A stretch of DNA of 64,000 nucleotides from Nemertoderma westbladi. Its lineage: Eukaryota > Xenacoelomorpha > Nemertodermatida > Nemertodermatidae. The stretch covers positions 1 through 64,000 of the forward strand of contig JAUCBJ010005028.1 of assembly GCA_032718475.1 (NCBI GenBank). The letters run 5' to 3'. Of this stretch, positions 11,374-22,900 are shown piece after piece. How positions within the stretch are numbered: position 1 is the first letter of the stretch; each line of letters starts with the position of its first letter. Under the pieces are notes generated by a model. The model worked only from the letters and a program-made list of their open reading frames with translations, did not search any database and was not told the origin of the DNA. Position numbers and translations under genes: made by a program.

Positions 11374-11596
11374 ATGACCTACTATGGGTGCCAGGAACTC
11401 CTCATATCTCGAAAAATACTGGAGCTATTAAATTTTTATTTGTCTCATCTGAAAGAGGACATAATTTTAGTTAGGGACAAGTACTTTCGACGCGCTAGAC
11501 CTATTGTTTCAGGAGTTGTATCTAAGATAAACAACTGGCCCACTAAATTTTGGGGCTTTGCAGCAGCTTGGCGGATCGTATTTATAGTAGGTCATG
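11374..11596. mobile_element. CATGACCTACTAT-ended MITE (relative of the 94-bp palindrome)
   Basis: Starts CATGACCTACTAT and ends ATAGTAGGTCATG. Its right half (CCCACTAAAT...GCAGCAGCTTGG...ATAGTAGGTCATG) matches the arm of the palindrome at 1003-1096. The flanks are GAAGGAT on the left and GACGGAT on the right, a 7-bp TSD with one mismatch. The interior has only short open frames, so it is non-autonomous. Confidence 0.65.
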
Positions 11597-11644
11597 GACG
11601 GATATGTTAACTTTTGCATTTAATAGTATTTTTGTGGAAATTCC

Positions 11645-11850
11645 TTGGTCGAACTTCCAAGTATCAGCGCTATACGTAAGTTTCGGCATATCTTGCCTCA
11701 TCAGTAGCCCTAACCAGTTCAGCCACTTGTCCCTGACTCTTAGTCTCCCATCTAAACCACTATATTGAACAGGCAGTCTTAAGTTGCATATCCTATCTCT
11801 AACAGAGGACCTACCGGCATCAAGTATGTGAGAGTCAGGAAGGAAGTACA
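11645..11850 (-). mobile_element. tRNA-derived SINE or retrozyme-like unit, copy 2 (with hammerhead)
   Basis: Same family and orientation as 8283-8525. On the minus strand: a leader of about 130 nt, A-box-like GTGGCTGAACTGG (rc 11714-11726), the hammerhead (rc 11667-11710), then B-box-like GTTCGACC (rc 11647-11654). AATAAATAAATA repeats adjoin the distal end at about 11851. The A/B-box layout with an intervening ribozyme is the same in both copies. Confidence 0.65.
11667..11710 (-). ncRNA. Hammerhead ribozyme (type I topology), well-formed core
   Basis: Read 5'-3' on the minus strand: stem I strand GGGCTA (11710-11705); CTGATGA (11704-11698); stem II GGCA, loop AGATA, TGCC (11697-11685); GAAA (11684-11681); minimal stem III with a TTAC loop (C11680 pairs G11675, A pairs T11674); cleavage nucleotide A at 11673; then TAGCGC (11672-11667). 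The last segment pairs with GGGCTA at five of six positions. All invariant core nucleotides are present and both long stems form. The predicted cut lies between 11673 and 11672. A two-base-pair stem III is typical of small hammerheads in retroelements, which may act as dimers. Activity is untested. Confidence 0.72.
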
Positions 11851-12169
11851 AATAAATAAATAAATATTTATAAATAAATATTTTATTTTCCTTTCTCCCA
11901 TTTTCCTCTCATATGTATGTCCAGCTTGATATTATCTTCCAAAAAACTTGTAATCTACCGATTGTGTGGGCCAATCCCATAACATTTTGTATATGAAAAA
12001 TTTTATGGGCCATTAATTTGAAAAAAAAACTTAGTTAGGTAAGGTGGGGTATAAAAATACCCCATATGTTGCTGTATTGAATAACGTTACGGTGCTCGTT
12101 TAGGGCTAGAAGCATGTTTTAACTTTTATGACCAAATTAGCACTATTATGAAGCTACTGTATGGCCTAT
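11851..12169. other. Spacer between repeats, no gene seen
   Basis: AT-rich DNA beginning with AATAAATAAATATTT repeats. No coding or RNA feature was recognised. Confidence 0.4.
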
Positions 12170-12970
12170 ATTACTCGCGAGCCTCGCGGACCTAAGCAAT
12201 TTATTTTAGGTTAGAATGTTTCGAGAGTAGCACCATTGGAATCAGCGTCCTCGAAAACCTCAGTTATTACAAAGAAAATTAATATAGATTAACAAGATAT
12301 AGCTTGACAAAATAATAAAACATAAATAAATGAACAGTAGGGGCCTAAGTAACCTATCGATATACTATACTGTATGTGGGGCGAGCCACGAAGTGAGCGA
12401 AGCCTCAGCATATGGGTGCCATTAACGAGTTGTCTGGCGCCGCCGTCTGTCGTCGTCGTCTGTCGCCGCCGTCTGTCGTCGTCGTCTGCGTCTGTCGTCG
12501 TCGTCTGTCGTAAATTTTTGATCGCTAATAACTCGGTTATTCTTTGATGAAATCAAACGAAACTTGGTATGTATGTAGTCCGACAAAAGTTTAGAAAGAA
12601 TCTGAAGTTTCGTCAAAAACGAACGAACGCAACGAGGCACAAGAGGAGGACGAGTATTGTGTTGAAGACTTCTGACTAACGGCAGACAACTCGTTAATGG
12701 CATCCATATGCTAAAGGCTTTGCTCACTTCGTGCGAACGTGTACTTTATATGAAGTGAGTTATTGCTAACCGAGTTGAACCCACAAATCTAAAAATTCTT
12801 TTCGAAAACAGTACAATTAATTGAATTAAAACAATAGACATAAATAATCTAATAGTCACCTATGATAGGGATACAATACAAGCAATGTTATAGTTAAATT
12901 AATTAATTAAAATTAAGAGAAATAAGATAAATTATGAAAGAGGTGTCAATTAATGAAACCTTATGCCTTG
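12170..12970. repeat. Dispersed repeat, copy B (inverted partner of 7380-8095)
   Basis: Reverse-complement match to copy A, ending at the right with AGAGGTGTCAATTAATG and a degraded TTGTACGGCTCTGCGCCGC end (12968-12987). That end corresponds to the MITE terminus adjoining copy A. Its internal insert (12374-12735) is absent from copy A. Confidence 0.7.
12374..12735. mobile_element. Inverted-repeat element with CGTCTG microsatellite core
   Basis: The left arm GAAGTGAGCGAAGCCTCAGC...GCCATTAACGAGTTGTCTG is mirrored at 12660-12735 (CAGACAACTCGTTAATGGC...). A GTCGTCGTCTGTCG microsatellite lies at 12436-12511. The CACGAAGTGAGC end recurs in other debris (about 39655-39675), so this is a dispersed MITE family. 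Confidence 0.55.
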
Positions 12971-13034
12971 TACGGCTCTGCGCCGCTTAGAGCTAATTGA
13001 CACTCATCGGGTCTTGAAAAATAACGCAAGTGTT

Positions 13035-13225
13035 AAAAATATCGCGAGTAAAAATTACTCTCGATATTTTTACTCTTGATATTTTTACTCTTGATATTTT
13101 TACTCGCGATATTTTTACTCTCGATATTTTTACTCAATAAATTTTAAGCCGCGATATTTTTGAATTTTTCAACACGCGATATTTTTACTCGCGATATTTT
13201 TCATTTCTCGATATTTTTCAATATA
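13035..13225. repeat. Minisatellite, CTCGATATTTTTA unit
   Basis: About ten imperfect copies of a 15-16-bp unit (ACTCGATATTTTT, variants CTCGCGATATTTTT and CTTGATATTTTT). It lies about 310 bp upstream of the kinase start codon. Confidence 0.8.
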
Positions 13226-13537
13226 ATAACACTTGTAACTATAGATCTATACATATACAGTATGTGTTGTAATATGTTGTAATATATTAATATGTATGTA
13301 GTATATCGTTATTACTGCCAAAATAGGCTTAAGAAACCATTCTGGTTCATACATAGAGGCCCGGTTACCGAGTAGATTACCGAATTTTTGACATCCTACC
13401 CATTTATGTACAAGTAATGTATGGACATGTATGGAATCATCTGTGAGGGTTGACTTTATTCTTCAACTACAGGTCTGAAGTACAATAGTCTGACACTGCA
13501 CACTACTGTCACTGAGAAGCAACATTAATTACACATA

Positions 13538-13998
13538 ATGGCATCTGAAATATTAGTAAATGAATCCGAAGACAATATACCAGTTCAATGGATACAAAAT
13601 GTTTTACAAACATTCTACAGGAAATCTATAAATATTCAATCTGTTCGGTTGAGGCCATTGGCAACAAGTCGCGGATGGATGAGTGAAGTCCTGGAGATCA
13701 GAGTTATTTACAAGGATGAGTTATCTGATACCCCAATTCAACTTGATATGATAGCTAAACGTATGCCGGGTGAAGATGCTCTCGAAGGTGTTGCTAAAGA
13801 AATACGTATCGACGTTCTTGAGGCAAGGTTCTATAATGTTGTTCTGCAACTTTTGGAGCAGCTTATTAAAGACCATGTTAGAAATGTTAGTAAACAAGAA
13901 AATAATAATAGCAGCGATGCTAATAATATTCCCGGAGATATTATTGCTAAACAAATAATTAGATGCATTGATGGGTGGTATTCATGGCAATATTGCTC
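13538..13998 (+). CDS. EcKinase-like exon 1, left part (to insertion site)
   Basis: Starts at ATG 13538 ([13 protein letters not shown]). Ends where the LTR begins; the last five bases TGCTC (13994-13998) are the target-site duplication. Reading through the LTR adds only VRAFRPLAV before a stop at about 14029. Confidence 0.75.
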
Positions 13999-16900
13999 TG
14001 TTCGCGCTTTCAGACCTTTAGCAGTTTAACCTGCCAAATTTGGATGTCTTCTAGATAATAAATCGACTTTAGCCTATGACGAGTATTTGATACACTACAT
14101 TAGCCGAAGCCAGTCTATGCGCGACCATTCACCCGCTGGATATACCCGGGAGACTGGATTCGGAAGCCTAACCTTATTGCTGTGTAGGCCTACTGTATTA
14201 TTCGACTGATCGTAATATATAATCTCTGACAAATATTATTCACTTTCGGGAAATATTAACAGTTCCTTTAGGACGTGGCGCTCTAAATATGTAAACAGAG
14301 TTATGACTTAAACTAGACACAACGGGATGGCTATGGATTCACGTATATAGCGCTTTCTTTAGGAGATGCTTTGTTATCAGTCACAATCATACACACTACT
14401 GCACAATGCTGCACACCGATCTGCCGACCTTCACTAATTTTAGTCACATATAAAGAGAACAACAACCGACTCATGTAGTGCCTATGAAATAGCATTAGAT
14501 TCAATCCAAAACCACTTTAATGTAAGTCGCAATTGTTATATGTAACCGGTCTCTCTTACCTTCAGTATATCAAGAAGATTGAGGGTTTTATAATTATTTA
14601 TCGATATTCCAAATATAATAATATTCCATCAACTGATATAATGAATAACCGACAGTAAATAGCAGTAAAAATGCGGTGTTTGTAGTTGACAATATGATTA
14701 GGTGAGTTATGTTATGATTGATTTGTTAAGATAACATATATACGTTTCTATGATTAAGCCTACTAATGTTGGGCTAAAGCCTGAAACAACAGAGATTCCA
14801 AAGCCGGTCTTCTAGGCTCGGGAAAACCAACACAACTGATCCCTCTGGGCTGTTGTAGGTATCTTTCAACACAAAGAGAAACAGCTCTCATTGGCCGAGT
14901 TCCAGATTCTGTAGGTTCTACGAATGTCTAAATGCCGAACTATTCGGGTTTTTGCAGCCCATATTCAACACAAGGCGAAATCGCTCTGATTGGTGGATCA
15001 TTGTTCTGATTGGTTGATCGAACAGAACAAAGAGCCTATAGGCGTACAGCAAATCGGTTGGTAGATTGCGTCATTTGAGTTAGGTAGTTTAGAGTATTTG
15101 AGCGCATTGTGGGAAAACTGGCTTTTTATGTCCGCTAAAGCACACATGCAGACACAGCGGATAAATCGCTAGTTATGTCCTCTAAAAACACCTTACACAG
15201 TACATTGCGGAGAAAAGGGCCAGTTATATCCCACAAAAGCTTTTACACCGCTCCCAGAAAATGGGATTTAATTCTATAAAATATAAAAAAATCACAGTTT
15301 CTAAAATATAAAAATACTCTAAACAGCTAGTCTTTCTTGCGCGGACGGCATTTACGCAGTTTTTTTGAGGCTAGCAAGAGTCCTTTTCTCTTTGGGGCGA
15401 GCCACTTTACTAGGAGGGCTGTAACTCCTGGGTGAAGGGTGCAATACAATTGCATCAGAAGGTTTAGGGTTACGGTCGATGTCTCGTCCATTTCGATATG
15501 CTTCTCCTCGAGCTGATTTTCCTCCGCTTATTGTTGGATGCGTTCGTCCAAAACTCTTGCAGAGAATAGGGTCGACGAAGTTCGATATCTTCTTAGAGAT
15601 TCTGAATTTCCTGATCGAACTGAGATAAAATTAATTCGTTTACCACTTGGACTTGCTGCTGCAATTTACGTTTCTCTAAACAATTGTAGGTTCATTTTCC
15701 GATCTTTTGACGAATAGTGTCCAACGCGTTTCGTACAACTCTTTCCTCCGCTTCGGTGACAGGTTGTATCGGGTTAAACAGGGACGATGATACGGTTGAA
15801 TGGCGATATTAGCTGTCCGCGTCCCAATCCGACTAAGTAAGATGGGTGAATATTTAGGGCGCCCACAACCGGAGTGCCACCGACTAACTGTTCGGGTAAC
15901 ACTAGATCTTTGAACAGTGAGTACAGTTCGGGAGGATCCGTGATACTATTAGGATCAAGAGTCTGAGGTCTAACTAGGGAATGAGGAGGTCTGACCGAGT
16001 ATTCCGGAACTCTGATCATAGGTTTATTTAAGGATCGTTTGAATCGAGCGAGCGTAGGTGATACATCGAACAAGTTTCGCTCGAAACTCCCGTAAATATA
16101 GCGAGTAAAACTGTGTTTAAAGCAACGTCTCCGTGGATGTTTATGTCTTTCCGTTTGTTGGTTGGGTCTTGGGCATTCATCGCAATAATACCAAAGACGC
16201 ATGTATTGTAGGGGAAACGCGGGTGATATTTATTCGGTGTTACAACATTTCTCTCAAGAATTCCAAATATACGTTAGAGTTACTGCGTTTATCCGGTTCT
16301 TTAACGTCTTCTCTTTCGAGTCAATTTCGAATATAATTTTTACATTCGATTTTCAGTTTATCGTTCCGACTCCGCTGGGTAGGATACTCAAAACAGTACC
16401 ATTTCCCTTTCGGTGTCGACATCGTCCGTATCGTGTAAATCGATAGGATGACTAGTAGTTAAGAAGTCCATATAAATACCATTACAATGCGTATAGCGAG
16501 CGGTGAATTTTCTATAGTCCAATTCATGCGTAAGTTGCTCCTGGGACATTGGCGGTTCGATATAACGACCATCGTCCTCCGTAGTAGTTGGACCAGCGTC
16601 GCTGCGTATCAAGCTATCAACAAACGCTTGTAAAGGTAGAGTATATCGCTCCCTGATACGAAGATCATCTTCTATCAACTCAGTCATATCTGCTATATGA
16701 GTTTATCAATATTATAATGAGTTTATATTTAGGCTAGCGGGCGTCGCTGCCTACCCCTCTCGGCCCCCGGACAGCGCAAGATCCTCAGCGCTGGTGTACT
16801 TTCGCCGATGTGCCTGTCGCCAACGTCGTAGCTGCACAACGACCACAACAACCAGCGCGAGTCACTCCACCGTCCGTCCCAAAGGCTTAGATTTACTTCA

Positions 16901-19900
16901 GGTTCTTACTGGAGAGTTAGGGCTACTTTCACAATTGCGACTCGCTACTGTAAACACACTTTAGTAGTAACATTCACCTATAAACGCACAAATTCCACAC
17001 AACTGTCACAAATTGTACACATTCGGGCCATTTGTCCGTTAGTCAGTGCCTTCCAGAATGCCACGTTATTATAGGGTATCCTGGGATACTAGCAGTGTGC
17101 TATTTATTCCTTATGCTATTCAATGGGCAAGCTTTATTGTTCTTTTAACTCACTTCTAATTCTAGCGTGGTTGTTGCCATGGTGACATTATGGAAAGCTA
17201 GCGGTAGAATTAGGGTAATTCTCATGCATACAGATCTGGGATGCTATTTAATAGTAATTCTTTAATTGTCAATATTTATCTTTATACATGATTTTATGAA
17301 TTTTATCGGCTATTGACTATATATTGGAGATTCTCGCACACTAATATACTTAATAGGGTGAATCTCCGCTCCCATGATCTATTAATTTATGAAATTTTGG
17401 GAATGTTATAAATTGTATAAAAATGACAATTTATCAAATTCATTAAAATATGAATTTAAATTTATTCCCGTAAATTTTATTATTTAATATTAAATAGACA
17501 CAATTTTATTCCAGAACATGTCTGGGGACTGGGATCCTTGATTCTAGGAAATTGATCTTTTTAAGAATATCGGTAAGTGCTACGATATCTTAATAGACTA
17601 GAATTTTAAAGGATCTAAAATTTGACAGATTTTATAAATATTAATAGTTAATATTTAGGATGGGCACCAGTTTATTCCAGAACTTGTCTGGGGACGTTAA
17701 CCATTGATTCTAGAATTTTGTCTTTCAAGTATATCGGTGGGTGCCGCGATATCTTAATCGACTAGAATTACAGATGGTCAAAGGGTTTAACAGATTTATT
17801 TGCGTTGTACGCTACTGTTAAAGGGACATCACGCTACTATATGTATTATTTAATATACGGTATGAGAGCAATATCGCACGAAGCAATGTCAGTGAGAAGA
17901 GGCAAGTCGTTTCCAAGGTCTACCCAGAGCTTGGTTTAGCCAAGACACAAGGATCTGAATTTTGCATTCCTAATACTCTACTTACCAATAATACTTGAAT
18001 ATAGTAGGAGCTTTATTGTACTTTAATAAGTACGGATATTTCATCTTACTGTAGTCACGTATTTATAATGTAATACGGACAGTAAGGAAAGAGGAAAAGA
18101 ATTATTTCTCGCCATCGCACTAAATATATAATATATAAGTAATTAAGTAATAAACGCGAATATATATTGCACTAATCTACTAGATAATCGCTAAAATAAC
18201 ATTCTACTAAATAAAATTAAAGAAAACGATTATAATAAAATTACATAATAATACATACATAAATATAAAATAATAAAAACAAATATAAATAATATAGTCA
18301 CACACCCACTCCAGACGATGTTACGTTGGGGAGTCCCTAGATGTTTGTTGGATTAGGGAGGTGGTCGTGGGAAGAGTATCTTGCCTTCCATAGTTTCCGG
18401 ACAGTTCTCGGTCTCTTTCCAGTAAACATAAACGACCAACTGGGCGATTGAGCTGCTGTGTCTCGAAGACAATTTCAGGTTTCCTCTTCGTCCTGGAATA
18501 GTGACGATAGAAACATCGCTTCAAATACACGACGGCCTTACAAAGCCGATTCCAGGATCTATAGTGGTTCATCGCTCCCAGCAGGAGAGGTGAGAGTCCC
18601 GGCGAGACGTCTGGTGTTCCAGATCTCCAGTCTCTCTCTCTGATCTCCACAACAGATCGGTTCGTGGTGGGGGAGTTTAGATCCACAGTGTCGTCCCTGG
18701 CAATGTGTAGTACAGACAGATCTATCACGGGTTTAAATAACCTTGATTTACTCGTCCGGGTTTTAGGCTTGACTTTCTCCGCTCCCTTGGCTTGTCTAAT
18801 CTCAGCCGTGGTAAGATGGGGAGGCCATTCATCTCCTTTACTTAGGAAGTCGGGTCCACCTAACCAGTCTGGAGTATCTGTCAGTTCTTGAGGAGTTGCT
18901 CCTCTGGAAGCGATCTCGGCTAGATTAATCGTCTCGGGGCAATGTCTCCATTGATCTACATTGGAGTTAATATCGTCATTATCTGAGGAGTATGGTGTTC
19001 CCTCAGCTGGGTCGTCTACCTCACTGCTCTCCGCTTCCCATTCACTTACTTGGTATACCCGTTCTTTTGGTAACCTTTCTATGAGAGTTCTACGGGAAGG
19101 GCCAGTAAAGTACCAACCCACTCTAGTTCTTCCCGCATAAGCTTGTAGTGGTTGCGGTTGAGCAGGCCGTTTCTCCAATGTCTCGAGCGCTTCATGCGCG
19201 TTTTGACCGATGAGTATTTGCACTCCAGGGTAATCGGTGTTGAATCGGGGTATTTCAAGCTGCTGGGTGAAATCGTCCTCATCCCAGTTATAAGGTTCCA
19301 CTTGGCTGGTAGCGAAGTTATTTATCGCCACCATTTTTACTGACCTTATACTATGTTCTCCTAGTTCATCCTGGGGGGTGGACAACGCACCTACATAATA
19401 ATCCGCTATTACTGTAGATTTCCAAACCTGCATAATTCCTGACATATTTAGCTTAGTTCGGAACTTGGGTTGTCCAGCAAAGATGTCTTCGGCTAGTTCT
19501 TTGTCGATGAATGTTCCTGTGCTACTGGAGTCAAGGAGGGCGTTCACTATATAACTCCTTTTAGGTCCGTGGACCCTTAACTGCACTACTGGAAATTCTC
19601 TGATTCCTACATTGGAAGTTGGTGCTTTCCAAGATGGTTGTCGTTCAGAAGTAGTTAGGGTGAGGTCGCTGTCTGTGTCTTTTTCATACGTAAGTGCTCG
19701 ATATACTGCGGTATTTATCATGTAACAGGATTCATCTTCGTCGGAGAATTCATCCGTATAGAATCCTTCCATCTCAGAACCTTGGTCAGTGTCGTTCACA
19801 TCACTGAATTGGACATGTAGTTCGGAATCACTTACCTGACTCGGGCTGTTTCGTTCGAATTCAGTGTGCAATAAGAGATGATGTTTTGCACCGCATTTCG

Positions 19901-22900
19901 CACACCTTGCGTCGGAGTAACAGGTTCGCCATTGGTGTCCTTGTCTGAGGCAATTATAACACAACCGCTTATCCCACATGACTTCCCGTCTATCCTTTAA
20001 TGATTTCCTTAGGAATTCATCACACACATTCAAACGGTGGGTCCCGTCACATAGCGCACATTTCGGTTTGATGTTACTTACCTTATTTTGAGTAACATTG
20101 TGCACACTCGTTCTTTCTTCAGGCTTTCTTAACTGAATTCTCTTAGGAGACGTTGGAGGAGTTTTTCTTACCTGTTCTCTCCTGTCATTGGTTCGAGACT
20201 TGAATTTACTTACCTGTTCTTTAGGCGTTTTATTGACATAATAAGATCTTTCAGTGTCTTTCCCGCTGTCCTCTCCTTGAGAAGCCTGGCTTTCGCCATC
20301 GTCGGTATAACACACTGGTGTTACCTTTCTCCTAGAAACGGGTTTCTCACTTACCTTGTTTTCCGGTGTCTTCTCTCTGGACTGCCTTAGGAGCTGTAAT
20401 TTCACTTCTCCATCTAAGAATGACATGAGATCAGCCATGGTAGGGTCTCGTCGTTGTTGTTCCATCATATATAACACTTTCTTATCCCAGCGTGTACCTA
20501 CTCCACCCTTCGGTAAAGTAGAAGCCACGGCTCCAATAACCATAGAACTCTGATATTCATGAGACTTACCTAGCCAATCTAATTGTCTACAGATCTCTTG
20601 AATCTCATCGGAAAACTCTATTATCCCGCTGCTAATGAACTTTCGGGGCGCTACTAATTTTGCATACAAATATTTAGCTATGTTATTCCTATTGCCATAC
20701 CTGATGTTTAGTGTATCCCAAACTTGTCTTAATCCATCTGGATGTCCAATATACTTTAACGCCATTAACTTGGGAGATCCTTCCAAACACTCGATGAGGA
20801 ATCTAAGTTTCTCTCCACTAGATAGCACAGAGTTCTGTATGTTATCTTTGTAATATTCATTAAAAGGTAACCATTTCATCTCATCTCCATTGAACTTGAC
20901 TATCTCTCCCACCTTTACCTCTTGACGGGCTTCGGTTCTAGCCATTTGACGCGTAAAACTTTCTTGGGCCATCGTGTTATTTAATATCGAGTTATCGGTA
21001 TATAAATTTCTCGGATTATGATCAGGTCTATAGGGAATATCATTGTCAACAGGTTTATAATTACACTTAATAGGGTTCACTATAGGAGTTTCTACTTCAC
21101 TAGCAGTATAGATGCGTGTAGGCTCCACACCTTGCGCATGAGATAGTTCAGACCTAACAGGTTGACACATTGTTACCCTTTTGTGTATTTACTAATTTAT
21201 CGCGTTCTAACGCGATACTTTGCTGCACTTCTTGCAACTCTAACCTACTTTCCCTTACTGTGCCCTTGAACTGCTTAACAGTCTCCTGCATCTGCCCGAG
21301 CAGGAGATCCATCCCCCGCCGTCTCTCATCCACCCACTCGACCGCCGAAGCGGGAGCCACCAACGTTGTAGCAGGCGGACGAGGGACAACGGGCAACAAA
21401 TCATTAATATTTCGCTCGGAGTCCAGGACATGAACTGTCTCATGGGCCGTTCTGCTGGGCACAGGTAGCTTAGTGCTGTGCAGAGGGAATTTAGAGGTAG
21501 GTTCAGGGAGTACAGGTGTCTCTATCACCGAAGGGGTGGCTTCGAGAACAGGCCTAATTATTTCAGGCTCATCTACTATAGTAGGGAGTCTTTCTACTTT
21601 AATTATTTGGTCTGTGGGTTCTGTACTACCTAAGTCTGTGCTAGCTAGTTGCCTTCTAACAGCTAGGGGCAAATCAGGCAATTTCTGATGGTGGGACATT
21701 CTTCTGCGTCTGCTTAGGCGAGATCGATAAGCGATAGGCGAGATGCTGCCGCTTTTCTTTCCGCTTCTGCCGCTGCTACTGCTGCTGTCACTGCCGCTGT
21801 CTTTCTGTCTTCTATACGTTTTTTCTTTACTTGTTCTTCTTGGACTCTAGCGATGCGGAGGCGTTCATCAAATTTAGCTTGGTTCGCAGCTCTCATATCC
21901 GCATCGATTGCGTCCAACACAAGCTTGGCTCCTTCACTATTAGGGCTAAGTCCATCCAGCCGTCTCCTCAACTCTTCGTCACCTACAAAGCGTTGATAGT
22001 CTGACAGATAGATGTCAATAGCATCCCTCTTATGCGGTTTCTCTGCTGTCGCTTCACTTTCCACTTGGGAAAAGATAGCGTCTGTTGATTCTCCAAGGGT
22101 TGAGCGCTCATCTAACTGAGATTTCCACGGGGCAGTTCTTTGAACTTGGAGACTCACCCGCTGTAACCAAGTCTTTACGGCAACTTGCAACGACGTGTCT
22201 TGTCTTCTTTTCGAAGCCTCCTCAAAGGCCGATAGGATTAGTCTGATTCTTAGAATTCTTTCTCGAACTTGATAAAGCAGCGCTCCCTGCTCTTGAGGTC
22301 CTTGTGGTTGTCTAAACAATTGTTCCTCTAATCGCTCCATGGAGCTGAAGAATCCCTGTACGTATCCGGCTGCTGACCTCTTCCATACAGCTGGATCGCT
22401 GGTTTCCTTTGTCACTCCCATCCTGTGTATGTCTTCCCAGGCAGCTTCCGATAAGTCAAACGGGAGTCCGGGTCCGGGGAAGTTCCATTGCGACTCGACA
22501 ATAGACTTCAGTTCTTCCCTTGTATATCCCGCATAACTATCCTTGGTCCATCGCTTACTTCTCGCCCAATCAATCTGGTGTTCCTCCACCGCAATCAATA
22601 CCCTAGTGAGTACGGCTGCAGGAAGGATGAGAAGGGGATCCGAATAAACCGCATCTGCCATCTTTGCTCCGCACTCGGGTGTCAGCTCTACAGTATCTGC
22701 ACTACTGGAGCTGTCGGGCCGCTGAGAAATAAGTTCTCGGCTCGAGTGTTGCTGCTGTTCCGCTGCTTCTTGGTCTCGCTTGACTTGAGCTCGAGTGCCT
22801 ATGATAGACCTACGGTGTTGGACTAGCCTCGGGTCTGATACTACTACTGGAGGGATGATCTTTCTTACAGTAGGAGGTGAGTTGAACTTCGGTCTCACAC

